Shown: piece after piece, positions 18,147 through 26,762 of the stretch
Layout: each line of letters starts with the position of its first letter
Numbering within the stretch: the first letter of the stretch is position 1
Assembly: GCF_900637055.1 (NCBI RefSeq)
Contig: NZ_LR134338.1
Location: 4,739,001 to 4,803,000 of the forward strand
Direction of reading: 5' to 3'
From: Brevibacillus brevis
GTDB taxonomy: Bacteria; Bacillota; Bacilli; Brevibacillales; Brevibacillaceae
DNA length: 64,000 nucleotides
Position numbers and translations under genes: made by a program
The notes under the pieces: model-generated
Seen by the model: only the letters and a program-made list of their open reading frames with translations
Databases searched by the model: none
Told to the model about the DNA's origin: nothing

Positions 18147-18745
18147 GATTGACGCTCCGATCGAATCGCGGCCAATACTGCCTCCACTTGACGCTCGGTT
18201 TCTTCACGCGAACCAGAATTATCGATCAGAAAGTCCGCCCCCTGCTTCTTCTGATCGATGGGAAACTGCGCCCGCAGTCTTTTTCGTGCTTGTTCTTCCT
18301 CTAATTCGTCGCGCTCCAGCATTCTCGCCAGTTGCATCTCGTAGGGCGCATAGACGACCACGATTTTTTCTACCATATGCGTAAGCTTGCTCTCATACAG
18401 CAGAGGAATGTCCATAAAGACGATCTCGGCTCCATTCGCTTCCGCTGCTTCGGCCTCTTCCCGCATAACGCGGCGTACCTCGGGATGGACGATGGCGTTC
18501 AGCTTTTGACGCTCGGACTCGTCCGAAAACACGATCTCACCTAGTTTTTTCCGATCAATCTGACCATCTTCCAATAGGATTTCTCGTCCAAAATGGCGCA
18601 CGATCGCTTCATAGGCCAATTTACCTGGTTCTACGACCTCTCTGGCGATCTGGTCAGCGTCGATGACAGGAATTCCGCGCTCTCGAAGCATACCTGTCAC
18701 CGTGCTTTTCCCAGTGGCAATTCCGCCTGTTAATCCTAGTATCAT
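18143..18745 (-). CDS. coaE: Dephospho-CoA kinase
   Basis: Final step of coenzyme A synthesis: phosphorylates the 3'-OH of dephospho-CoA. P-loop LTGGIATGKST is at the extreme N terminus, with DADQIAREVVEPG and FMDIPLLYES further on, all typical of CoaE. About 200 residues, normal length. ATG 18745 fits the GGGAGGAGG site better than the ATG two codons upstream, which abuts it. Cotranscribed with mutM and polA. Confidence 0.95.
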   Translation of the reverse strand: MILGLTGGIATGKSTVTGMLRERGIPVIDADQIAREVVEPGKLAYEAIVRHFGREILLEDGQIDRKKLGEIVFSDESERQKLNAIVHPEVRRVMREEAEAAEANGAEIVFMDIPLLYESKLTHMVEKIVVVYAPYEMQLARMLERDELEEEQARKRLRAQFPIDQKKQGADFLIDNSGSREETERQVEAVLAAIRSERQS

Positions 18746-18772
18746 GCCCATCCTCCTCCCTTGGTAGAACTG

Positions 18773-19600
18773 TTATAACTTTTGGCAGGTTGGGCAAATA
18801 TGTGTCCCTCTGCCGCCGACTACAAACCGAATGATTTCGGCCCCGCACTTCGTGCACGCCTCATCTTTTCGCCCATACACCAAAAGCGATTGCTGGAACA
18901 TGCCCATCTCGCCCTGTCCGTTCACATACGACTTGATGGAGCTGCCCCCTTGTTCTACCGCTTCTTGCAAGGTAGAGACGATACTTTCGTGCAGTCGGAT
19001 AACTTCTTTATCTGTCAGCGTTCCTGCTGGTTTCTCCGGATGAATGCCTGCTTTAAAGAGTGACTCGTCCACATAAATATTCCCCAGCCCTACAATACAT
19101 TCCTGGTTTAGGAGAAGCGGCTTAATTTTTGTTGACCGTCCTTTTAACAATTTCCCCAAAACTTCAGGAGTAAAACTTTTATCTAGCGGTTCTACCCCCA
19201 GCTTTGCCAAAGGTCCGACAGTTGTTTCCTTCCCCTTAGGGAACAGATCCATCGTCCCGAACTGGCGAACATCCCGATAACGCAGCTCCGTTCCGTCCGT
19301 AAAATGGAAGACGACATGGGTATGCTTCTCAACGGGATCATCCGCCTGATACACGCCATAGCGCCCTTCCATACGCAGATGGGACACGAGCACATCCTCG
19401 TTTAAGAAAAACTGAATGAATTTTGCCCGCCGTTGGATATCCTGGATGGTTTGTCCCACCAAGAGAGATTTGAAAGCTTCCACGTCATCTGGCTGACGCA
19501 CAATGCGCGCCAAATGAACACTGACTCTCTCAATCGTTTTTCCCATGACCAAGCCACGCAGAGTCCGAACGACGGTTTCTACCTCCGGCAATTCTGGCAT
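18773..19600 (-). CDS. mutM: Formamidopyrimidine-DNA glycosylase (Fpg)
   Basis: Base-excision repair enzyme that removes 8-oxoguanine and nicks the site. It starts MPELPEVE with the catalytic Pro2 and Glu3, contains the H2TH region (GLGNIYVDESLFKAGIHPEK) and ends in a zinc finger (CTKCGAEIIRF...CPTC). 275 residues, full length, with a strong AGGAGGAGG site. It follows polA by 48 bp, the usual Bacillales pairing of repair glycosylase and DNA polymerase I. Confidence 0.97.
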   Translation of the reverse strand: MPELPEVETVVRTLRGLVMGKTIERVSVHLARIVRQPDDVEAFKSLLVGQTIQDIQRRAKFIQFFLNEDVLVSHLRMEGRYGVYQADDPVEKHTHVVFHFTDGTELRYRDVRQFGTMDLFPKGKETTVGPLAKLGVEPLDKSFTPEVLGKLLKGRSTKIKPLLLNQECIVGLGNIYVDESLFKAGIHPEKPAGTLTDKEVIRLHESIVSTLQEAVEQGGSSIKSYVNGQGEMGMFQQSLLVYGRKDEACTKCGAEIIRFVVGGRGTHICPTCQKL

Positions 19601-19648
19601 ATGCCCTCCTCCTCTCGCTGTCTTTCCATCTTTATGTTCTAGGCATGC

Positions 19649-22297
19649 CTACTTCGCATCGTACCAGGTACGTCCGTCACTGACGTCCACCTTGAGCGGC
19701 ACGTTGAGGGACAGCGCACTCTCCATCACTTCTGGCACCAGCTTGCGCATGACCTCCAGCTCATTTTCTGGCACTTCAAATACAAGCTCATCGTGCACCT
19801 GCAAAAGCATGCGGCTAGCGAGACCTTTCTCCTCGATTGCCTCTTGCATGCGAATCATCGCCAGCTTGATCACATCGGCAGCAGTACCCTGGATCGGCGT
19901 GTTCATTGCGGTACGCTCAGCAAACGAACGCAGGTTGAAGTTGCTGCTGCGAATATCAGGCAGGTAGCGGCGACGGTTCAACAAGGTCGTCACATAACCA
20001 TCCGCCTTCGCCTGCTGGACGATTTCATCCATCCAGCGCTTCACACCGGAGAAGACATCAAAGTAGCGCTCAATGAAGTCACCGGCTTCTTTGCGGGTAA
20101 TATTGAGGTTTTGCGACAGACCGTAGTCGCTGATGCCGTATACGATCCCGAAGTTGACCGCTTTGGCCTGACGGCGCATCAGCGAGGTCACTTCTTCCTC
20201 ACTCACACCAAATACGTCCATGGCGGTGCGGGTATGAATATCCATTCCTTTTTGGAAGGCGTCAATCAAGTTCTCGTCTTGCGAAATGTGGGCCAAAATC
20301 CGCAGCTCAATCTGGGAATAGTCGGCCGCCAGCATGTACCAGCCGTCCTCCGACGGGATAAACGCCTCGCGAATCTTGCGTCCTTCTTCCATGCGGATCG
20401 GGATGTTTTGCAGATTCGGGTCCGTACTGGACAGTCGCCCTGTCGCCGTAGTTGCCTGGTTGTAAAGCGTATGCACCTTGCTCGTCTTCGTATGGATTTC
20501 CTTGGTCAAGCCCTCAATATACGTAGAGCGGAGCTTGCCGAGCTGACGGAAGGTCAGGATCGCATCGATAATCGGATGATACGGGGCGAGCTTCTCCAAT
20601 ACATCTGCACTGGTAGAAGGCCCTGTTTTGGTCTTTTTCAATACAGGCAGAGACAAGCGGTCAAACAAAATCTCACCCAATTGCTTCGGCGAGTTGATGT
20701 TGAACTCCCCACCTGCCAACTCGAAAATCTGTTCTGTCAGACCCGCGAGCTTTTTGTCCAAGTCTTCCCCCATTTGCACGAGGCGCTCACTGTTTACCTT
20801 CACGCCTTGCTTTTCCATGAGTGCCAGTACCATACTCAGCGGGGCTTCCAATTCTCCTAGCAGCTTTTCCATTTCGTTTTCCGCCAGCTGCTCGCGCAAG
20901 ACAGGCACGCTCTGCCAGATGGCTGCCGCTTTATGCGCCACATGCTCGCTCAGCACGTCCATTTCAGGAACAAGACGCTTGGCACCCTTGCCGTACACCT
21001 CTTCATCTGACAATACCCGTGTCTGTGCGTATTGGGCCGCAATGCTATCCAAAGTCGGGTTGCTCTCAGCCGCATTCAGCAGGTAAGAAGCGAGGTACAC
21101 ATCAAAGCTGATGCCTTTTATCCCCAAATCATGCCAAGCGAGCCCAACCGTGTCTCGCTTGCCGTCAAATACCCACTTTTCCTTCGCCGGATCAGCCAGC
21201 CACTCACAGAGCGCCTTCCATTCCTTGGCTACGTCCCACGGAACGAACATCACCGTGTCATCCGCAGCCAGTCCAATCCCAAGGAATGGCGCATGATGAT
21301 AGTTTTCCCCGTCCATTTCGATGTAAAGAGCCATTGGCGAAGTCAGCTTGGACTCGAACGCTGCTTTGTTTTCCTCTGAAATCCTCTCAAACGAAAACGG
21401 CTTGGCGTCTGCTTGTCCGCTTCCATCTGCTGGCTGTGCCACTTTGATCTTCGACAAGAGCGATTTGAACTCCATCTTTTTAAAGAACTCGCTGAGAGGT
21501 ACACCATCATAGCCTTCATAGCCAGTCTCTTGCACATCCAGCTCCACAGGCGCTTCACGCAAAATGGTTGCCAAGGCTTTGCTCATGTTCGCCTTGTCTA
21601 CATTCTCACGCAGGTTCTCTTGCAGCTTTTTGCCCGAGACTTTATCGATGTTTTCCAGTACTTGCTCAACAGAGCCATATTCGTGCAGCAGCTTCAGAGC
21701 CGTTTTCTCTCCGACACCAGGGACACCTGGAATGTTATCGGACGAATCGCCCATCAAGCCTTTCAGATCAATTATTTGCAGCGGCTTAAGGCCGTATTTT
21801 TCGTGAATTTCTTGCGGAGTGTACAACTCGATTTCGCTGACTCCCTTGCGCGTCAAAGCAACGGATACATGCTCGGACACGAGCTGCAGCATATCTTTGT
21901 CTCCGGTAATGACAGTCGTTTTCCAAGCTTGCTCATCAGCCTGCTTCGTCAACGTACCGATAATGTCATCCGCCTCGTAGCCTTCCAGCTCGAAACGTTT
22001 GATTGAGAAGGCATCCAACAGCTCCCGAATCAGTGGAAACTGTTCAGACAGCTCCGGCGGAGTTTTGCTGCGTCCCCCTTTGTACTCTGCATACTCGCTA
22101 TGGCGAAACACGACTTTTCCCGCGTCAAAAGCAACCATGATATGCGTTGGCTTCATTTCCTCCAACACTTTTAACAGCATAGTCGTAAAGCCCAGCACTG
22201 CGTTCGTATGCAGTCCTGCCGATGTGGACAATAAAGGGAGCGCATAAAACGCCCGGTTCGCAACACTGTTTCCATCAATCAACACAAAATGACTCAA
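19649..22297 (-). CDS. polA: DNA polymerase I
   Basis: 882 residues: an N-terminal 5'-3' exonuclease (FVLIDGNSVANRAFYAL, GYEADDIIGTL, GDSSDNIPGVPGVGEKTA), a middle 3'-5' exonuclease-like domain, and a C-terminal family A polymerase (motif A LAADYSQIELRILAH, motif B RRQAKAVNFGIVYGIS, motif C LQVHDELVFE). The proofreading domain is degenerate: MALYIEMDGENYH stands where active enzymes carry DTE, so it should lack proofreading, as known for Bacillus polymerases. Translation starts at TTG, preceded by GAGGGG. First gene of the polA-mutM-coaE-transglycosylase operon. Confidence 0.96.
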   Translation of the reverse strand: MSHFVLIDGNSVANRAFYALPLLSTSAGLHTNAVLGFTTMLLKVLEEMKPTHIMVAFDAGKVVFRHSEYAEYKGGRSKTPPELSEQFPLIRELLDAFSIKRFELEGYEADDIIGTLTKQADEQAWKTTVITGDKDMLQLVSEHVSVALTRKGVSEIELYTPQEIHEKYGLKPLQIIDLKGLMGDSSDNIPGVPGVGEKTALKLLHEYGSVEQVLENIDKVSGKKLQENLRENVDKANMSKALATILREAPVELDVQETGYEGYDGVPLSEFFKKMEFKSLLSKIKVAQPADGSGQADAKPFSFERISEENKAAFESKLTSPMALYIEMDGENYHHAPFLGIGLAADDTVMFVPWDVAKEWKALCEWLADPAKEKWVFDGKRDTVGLAWHDLGIKGISFDVYLASYLLNAAESNPTLDSIAAQYAQTRVLSDEEVYGKGAKRLVPEMDVLSEHVAHKAAAIWQSVPVLREQLAENEMEKLLGELEAPLSMVLALMEKQGVKVNSERLVQMGEDLDKKLAGLTEQIFELAGGEFNINSPKQLGEILFDRLSLPVLKKTKTGPSTSADVLEKLAPYHPIIDAILTFRQLGKLRSTYIEGLTKEIHTKTSKVHTLYNQATTATGRLSSTDPNLQNIPIRMEEGRKIREAFIPSEDGWYMLAADYSQIELRILAHISQDENLIDAFQKGMDIHTRTAMDVFGVSEEEVTSLMRRQAKAVNFGIVYGISDYGLSQNLNITRKEAGDFIERYFDVFSGVKRWMDEIVQQAKADGYVTTLLNRRRYLPDIRSSNFNLRSFAERTAMNTPIQGTAADVIKLAMIRMQEAIEEKGLASRMLLQVHDELVFEVPENELEVMRKLVPEVMESALSLNVPLKVDVSDGRTWYDAK

Positions 22298-22437
22298 GGA
22301 ATTCGACCCCTCTCGTTACAAAACTACTATCTTTAATCGTAACATAGGGCAAACAACAAACCAAGCCGTAGATATGGCGGGTAAAGAACAAGCTGATTGA
22401 ACAGACTATGAAAAAAATGGACAAGGAAGGTGATTCG

Positions 22438-23220
22438 ATGAATTGGAGGAAATCGCTTCCTCTCTTGCTCGCATTATTTCTATCCTTTGGCTCGTTGCCA
22501 GTAACGGCGACCCCTAGTGTGGAGCCCAAACCCGCTGAAAAAAAGCTGATCGCATTTGTCATCGATGATTTCGGAAACAACATGCAGGGGACAGAGGAAA
22601 TTTTATCGATGCCCGTCCCTCTGACAATCGCCGTCATGCCGTTTCTGCCAAGCACGAAGCAGGATGCAGAGCTCGCCCATCAAAAAGGTCATGATGTCAT
22701 CTTGCATATGCCGATGGAGCCGATGAAAGGAAAACGCTCCTGGCTTGGTCCCGGTGCCATTACGGCTGATCTGTCCGACGAAGAAATTCGCAGTCGCGTC
22801 GAGAAAGCGATTGACGATGTGCCTCACGCGATTGGCATGAACAATCATATGGGCTCAAAAATAACGGCTGACGAGCGGATCATGCGCATCATCATGAAAG
22901 TGGTCAAAGAACGCGGGCTGATCTATTTGGACAGCAAAACAACCGACAAGAGCGTTGCAGGTAAGGTTGCAGCTGAAATGGGCGTGCCTTTTGCAGAAAA
23001 TCTCTATTTTCTCGATGATATCTATACGGTCCCCCATATTACGAAGCAAATGGAAAAGATCTGCCAAAGAATCGGAAACCATCCGATCTGCATCGCAATT
23101 GGTCATGTTGGACCTCCTGGCAAGAAAACAGCCTCCGTTCTGCGCCAGTACATCCCGCGAATTCAGAAGGAGGCCGAATTTGTAACCATTTCAAAGCTTA
23201 TCCAGCAAACTGCCCATTAA
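22438..23220 (+). CDS. Secreted divergent polysaccharide deacetylase (DUF610/YibQ-like)
   Basis: 260 residues with a Sec signal peptide (residues 1-23). The domain begins LIAFVIDDFGNNMQGTEEIL and includes the divergent NodB-like signatures VILHMPMEP, GMNNHMGSKIT and GLIYLDSKTT. The family is distantly related to polysaccharide deacetylases and is thought to act on envelope glycans; activity is mostly unproven. ATG 22438 has AAGGAAGGTG upstream; the ATG ten codons earlier has none. Its 3' end overlaps the convergent amidase gene by 30 bp, and the two may act on the same wall substrate. Confidence 0.85.
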   Translation: MNWRKSLPLLLALFLSFGSLPVTATPSVEPKPAEKKLIAFVIDDFGNNMQGTEEILSMPVPLTIAVMPFLPSTKQDAELAHQKGHDVILHMPMEPMKGKRSWLGPGAITADLSDEEIRSRVEKAIDDVPHAIGMNNHMGSKITADERIMRIIMKVVKERGLIYLDSKTTDKSVAGKVAAEMGVPFAENLYFLDDIYTVPHITKQMEKICQRIGNHPICIAIGHVGPPGKKTASVLRQYIPRIQKEAEFVTISKLIQQTAH

Positions 23221-23934
23221 TTTTCGCCACCAGCTCTCCTCAACGCTCGCCTCCGTTTGCTTATTTCCCGACAACTTTACGTATTCGCTCACGGCTTCTG
23301 TAATGGCCTGAGCGATTTTTTCTTGTGATTTGGGATTCGTTAACATTTCGCGGTCCTGCGCGTTGCTGATAAAGCCCATCTCCACGATGACAGACGGACA
23401 GTAGTTATGACGGAGCATGTAGTACGTCTTTCCCCGGACTGGCTTTTCGTTGGTTCCTGTAAGCTTGTTCAGCGAGTTTTGCAGCAGCTCTGCCAACAGG
23501 TAGCTCTCTTCTGTGTTTTGATGCAAAATAATCGCGCCCCTGCGCCTTGGACTGGGCGACCAGTTTACATGCAAGCTGAGCATCATCTGTGGACCGATTT
23601 CTTTTGCCAAGTTTTTGCGCTGTGCCAAGTCTCGTATATGCCGCGATCGGTTGTCCAACCAACGATTGTCATCACTCAGGGCAACATCCTTGTTCCGATT
23701 CAAAGCCACCGTGTATCCGGCTGCTGTCAATTGCTGATACAGTCGTTTGGCAATTTGCAGATTGATGTCTTTTTCGTGTAAATCCCCATAAGAAGTACCC
23801 GAATCTACCCCTCCATGGCCAACATCAATCAAAATATGAAACGAGGTGAGCGGCAAGGCCTCGCTTCGCGTCGGGATACAAATGAGGATAAGCATGAAAG
23901 CAGCGATACGGAAAATAGCCAGTAAGTTTCTCAT
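23191..23934 (-). CDS. N-acetylmuramoyl-L-alanine amidase, CwlD-like (Amidase_3)
   Basis: 247 residues with a signal peptide or anchor (about 1-26) and a zinc amidase_3 domain: DVGHGGVDSG (first His), LHEKDINLQIAK (Glu), SLHVNWS (second His) and VEMGFISN (catalytic Glu). Amidase_3 enzymes cut the muramyl-peptide bond. Length and the lack of extra wall-binding domains match CwlD, the spore-cortex amidase needed for muramic-lactam formation. The CwlD call is inference from size and motif style; a vegetative amidase is possible. Confidence 0.82.
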   Translation of the reverse strand: MRNLLAIFRIAAFMLILICIPTRSEALPLTSFHILIDVGHGGVDSGTSYGDLHEKDINLQIAKRLYQQLTAAGYTVALNRNKDVALSDDNRWLDNRSRHIRDLAQRKNLAKEIGPQMMLSLHVNWSPSPRRRGAIILHQNTEESYLLAELLQNSLNKLTGTNEKPVRGKTYYMLRHNYCPSVIVEMGFISNAQDREMLTNPKSQEKIAQAITEAVSEYVKLSGNKQTEASVEESWWRKLMGSLLDKL

Positions 23935-24064
23935 GCCAGTAGGATAACCGGATTGAAAAGAAACCTTTCAAAGGACCGGGTACACATAACATTGTGAATT
24001 TTTTAATCCAACTGTACAATTACAATAATGAAATATGACCTTACCTGCATAAGAAGGTGTACAA

Positions 24065-25009
24065 ATGAATCAATCTTTGGAAAAACCGTTATTCCCCCCG
24101 TATTTGGCTCTCTTAATCGGGGTGATCGCCATTTCCTCTTCTGCGATCTTTGTAAAGCTATCGGATGCGCCTGCTCCGATTATCGCTACGTATCGCCTGA
24201 TTTTTTCCGTTCTCTTAACGCTTCCTTTTTTATTCTGGAATCGTGGCGCCCTTGCAGAGATTGGAAAAATGTCCAAAAAAGTGTGGCTACTCTGTATTTT
24301 ATCCGGAGCCTTTTTGGCAAGCCACTTTCTGTTGTGGTTTGAATCGCTGAACTACACGTCTGTTGCCAGTTCTACTGTGCTCGTTACCTTGCAGCCCTTA
24401 TTTGCATTCATCGGCGGTTATTTCTTTTTTGGTGAAAAAGTTCGATTTCTGGCTCTATCTGGCGGCTTGCTGGCGATTGCGGGAAGCTTCGTGATTGGCT
24501 GGGGAGATTTTCAAGTAGGCGGCATGGCTTTATGGGGAGATTTCCTCGCATTGATGGGAGCAGTTACTGTGACGGGCTACTGGCTGGTCGGGCAGTACGT
24601 TCGCCAGCATATGTCCTCTTTTGCCTACACAATTGTCGTTTATACGGCCACCAGCGTGATTCTGGTCGCCTATGATCTGGCTCTCGGGTATTCGCTCGTC
24701 GGTTACCCTGCGGCGGATTGGGGCTGGTTCTTCTGTCTCGCCCTGTTCCCGACCTTACTTGGACATTCTATTTTTAACTGGATTATTAAATGGCTCAATA
24801 CGACGACGATATCCATGGGGATTTTGGGAGAACCGATCGGGACTGCGATTCTCGCTTACTTCATCTTGGGTGAAGTGGTAACGCCTCCGCAATGGATTGG
24901 CGGCTTGATCATTATCGCAGGCATTTATGTGTTCATTCGTTTTAACCAACCTGCTAAAGGAGTGTCCTCCATTGAACAAGCAACCGGAGAACCGAAAAAG
25001 CTTGCGTGA
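24065..25009 (+). CDS. EamA/DMT-family transporter
   Basis: 314 residues with ten predicted membrane helices in two EamA repeats, the drug/metabolite transporter fold. The first repeat spans about 12-150 (LALLIGVIAISSSAIFVKLSDAPAP, TSVASSTVLVTLQPLF). The second spans about 160-295 (GHSIFNWIIKWLNTTTISMGILGEPIGTAILAYFILGE). Such proteins export amino acids or metabolites; the substrate cannot be read from sequence. AAGAAGGTG precedes the ATG. The 3' end overlaps a small candidate gene. Confidence 0.88.
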   Translation: MNQSLEKPLFPPYLALLIGVIAISSSAIFVKLSDAPAPIIATYRLIFSVLLTLPFLFWNRGALAEIGKMSKKVWLLCILSGAFLASHFLLWFESLNYTSVASSTVLVTLQPLFAFIGGYFFFGEKVRFLALSGGLLAIAGSFVIGWGDFQVGGMALWGDFLALMGAVTVTGYWLVGQYVRQHMSSFAYTIVVYTATSVILVAYDLALGYSLVGYPAADWGWFFCLALFPTLLGHSIFNWIIKWLNTTTISMGILGEPIGTAILAYFILGEVVTPPQWIGGLIIIAGIYVFIRFNQPAKGVSSIEQATGEPKKLA

Positions 25010-25112
25010 ATTCGTCAAGGGACTGAACATTTGGGCGAAGATTGGCTGGACAATTCTTCTTGGCTACATCGTAGGACGGATTTTGTACTGGTTATTTAAA
25101 ATAATGACCTAA
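24972..25112 (+). CDS. Candidate small single-helix membrane protein
   Basis: A 46-codon frame starts at TTG 24972 with AAAGGAG nine bases upstream and overlaps the end of the EamA gene by 38 bp in another frame. The product has a charged N terminus (NKQPENRKSLREF) and one hydrophobic helix (about residues 22-42, IGWTILLGYIVGRILYWLF), ending at a strong terminator. Good ribosome site, membrane helix and position before the terminator support a real gene coupled to the transporter. No family recognised. Confidence 0.5.
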   Translation: MNKQPENRKSLREFVKGLNIWAKIGWTILLGYIVGRILYWLFKIMT

Positions 25113-25114
25113 CA

Positions 25115-25170
25115 GCAAAAGGGGCAATTCCAAAGAAGTCTTCGATAAGACTTGCGGAATTGCCCCTTGC
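25115..25170. terminator. Terminator between EamA unit and efflux operon
   Basis: Long stem GCAA..GGGGCAATTCC/GGAATTGCCCC..TTGC with a nested AAGTCTT/AAGACTT hairpin, lying between two convergent units. Confidence 0.8.
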
Positions 25171-25172
25171 TA

Positions 25173-26747
25173 TTAGGCTGTCGCCTTCTCGGTTGCGGGT
25201 ATCTCTTGCTTTTTTTTCGGCTTTTTATGCAGGAAGTACAGAAGTGGAATCGAGAGGACAATAGGAATAACGGAAACGAGGAAAGTATCCCCGATACCTT
25301 GGACCAACGATTCTTTTGCCATCATTCCGTACAAAATCGTGCTGGCTCCCCCAGTCGCACTCGCCGCATCTACCCCTACTTGTGCATACATTCCGGAAAT
25401 GCCACTGATAAACGGCATCGCCATATCCGTATTCAAGTTTTCAGAGATTGAAGCCATGTGAAAATTTTGACGCGCCTGCATGATCACGGTCAAAATCGCA
25501 ATGGCAAACGAGCTCATAACCTGACGCAAGACGTTGGACAGCGGAGAAGCATCCCCCACACTTGCACGCGGAACAGCGTTCATCCCTACCGTAGACAGCG
25601 TCATCATACACAATCCGATCCCAATCCCGCGAATGGTCAAGATCATATCGATCCACGAGTGCATGCTGTCAGCAGATAGATTGTGCAGTTCATACGTCGT
25701 GACGCTCATGATGGTCAAGCCGATCAACCCGATCGGTCCGATCCCGTATTTATCCATCAGCTTTCCGCTGATTGGCATCATGATCGCCATGGCAATCGAT
25801 TGCGGCATCAGCAGGATTCCAGACTCCATCGCCGTCAATCCCTGAATGTTCTGGAGGAAAATCGGCATCAGGAAGATACCGCCCATCATCCCCATCATGA
25901 CGAAGCCAGAAGTCAAAATGCTGATAGTAAAGGTAGGAATCTTCAAAAGCCGCAAATCGAGCAGCGGACTTTCCTTCCCCAGCTCGACCCAAACAAACAG
26001 GATCAAGCTCATCACGGCAATGAAAAACAGACTGACGATGAAAAAGGAGGTCCAACCCTCTGCTTGCCCTTTACTTAAGGCGAGCAGCAGCGTCCCGAAA
26101 CCGACGATAGCGAGAAATGCTCCCATAAAGTCGAACTTCAGCTCTGGCTTTTTCGGCGTTTCCTTGAGCAGAACGATACTCATGATCACCGCAAAAATAC
26201 CAAAGGGTACACCGACCAGAAAAAGAAATTGCCAGCTTAAAAATTCGATGAGATATCCACCTAATGTCGGGCCCAGCGCAGGGGCTGTCATGGAAGCAAT
26301 CCCGAATATCCCCAATGCCATGCCGATCTTTTCACGCGGAACAATCATGTAAATCATCGACATCCCGATTGGCATGATCATCCCCCCGCTGACACCTTGC
26401 ACGACGCGAAAGGCAATCAACGAAGAGTCACTCCACGCCAAAGCACAAAGGATAGACGAAAAAGTAAACGCGGATAAGGAGAATACAAATATTTTTTTCG
26501 CCCCGAATTTGGCGGACAACGAGCCGCTCATCGGAATCATGACGGCGTTTGCCAGCATATATCCGGTCAATACCCACTGCATGGTCTCTGTGGTCGAACC
26601 AAAAATATTGACCATGGCTGGCAGGGCAACGTTAATTAAACTATTGTTCAGAATCGCAACGAAGGTTCCTGAGAGGATTGCGAGAAGAGACAGCCACATG
26701 CCGCCGTTCCCGCTTTTCTCCTCTCGGTGTGCCACCGCTTCCGCCAT
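25173..26747 (-). CDS. DHA2-family MFS drug efflux pump (EmrB/QacA type)
   Basis: 524 residues with about 14 membrane helices. MFS motifs include NSLINVALPAMVNIFG (helix 1), LSAKFGAKKIF (motif A), VVQGVSGGMIMPIGMSMI (motif B) and APALGPTLGGYL (motif C, the antiporter signature). DHA2 pumps exchange drugs for protons. It is the last gene of an operon MarR - HlyD-like - lipoprotein adaptor - pump, so it probably works with the two adaptors and is induced by MarR ligands. Confidence 0.92.
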   Translation of the reverse strand: MAEAVAHREEKSGNGGMWLSLLAILSGTFVAILNNSLINVALPAMVNIFGSTTETMQWVLTGYMLANAVMIPMSGSLSAKFGAKKIFVFSLSAFTFSSILCALAWSDSSLIAFRVVQGVSGGMIMPIGMSMIYMIVPREKIGMALGIFGIASMTAPALGPTLGGYLIEFLSWQFLFLVGVPFGIFAVIMSIVLLKETPKKPELKFDFMGAFLAIVGFGTLLLALSKGQAEGWTSFFIVSLFFIAVMSLILFVWVELGKESPLLDLRLLKIPTFTISILTSGFVMMGMMGGIFLMPIFLQNIQGLTAMESGILLMPQSIAMAIMMPISGKLMDKYGIGPIGLIGLTIMSVTTYELHNLSADSMHSWIDMILTIRGIGIGLCMMTLSTVGMNAVPRASVGDASPLSNVLRQVMSSFAIAILTVIMQARQNFHMASISENLNTDMAMPFISGISGMYAQVGVDAASATGGASTILYGMMAKESLVQGIGDTFLVSVIPIVLSIPLLYFLHKKPKKKQEIPATEKATA

Positions 26748-26762
26748 GTGTCATCACCCCCG

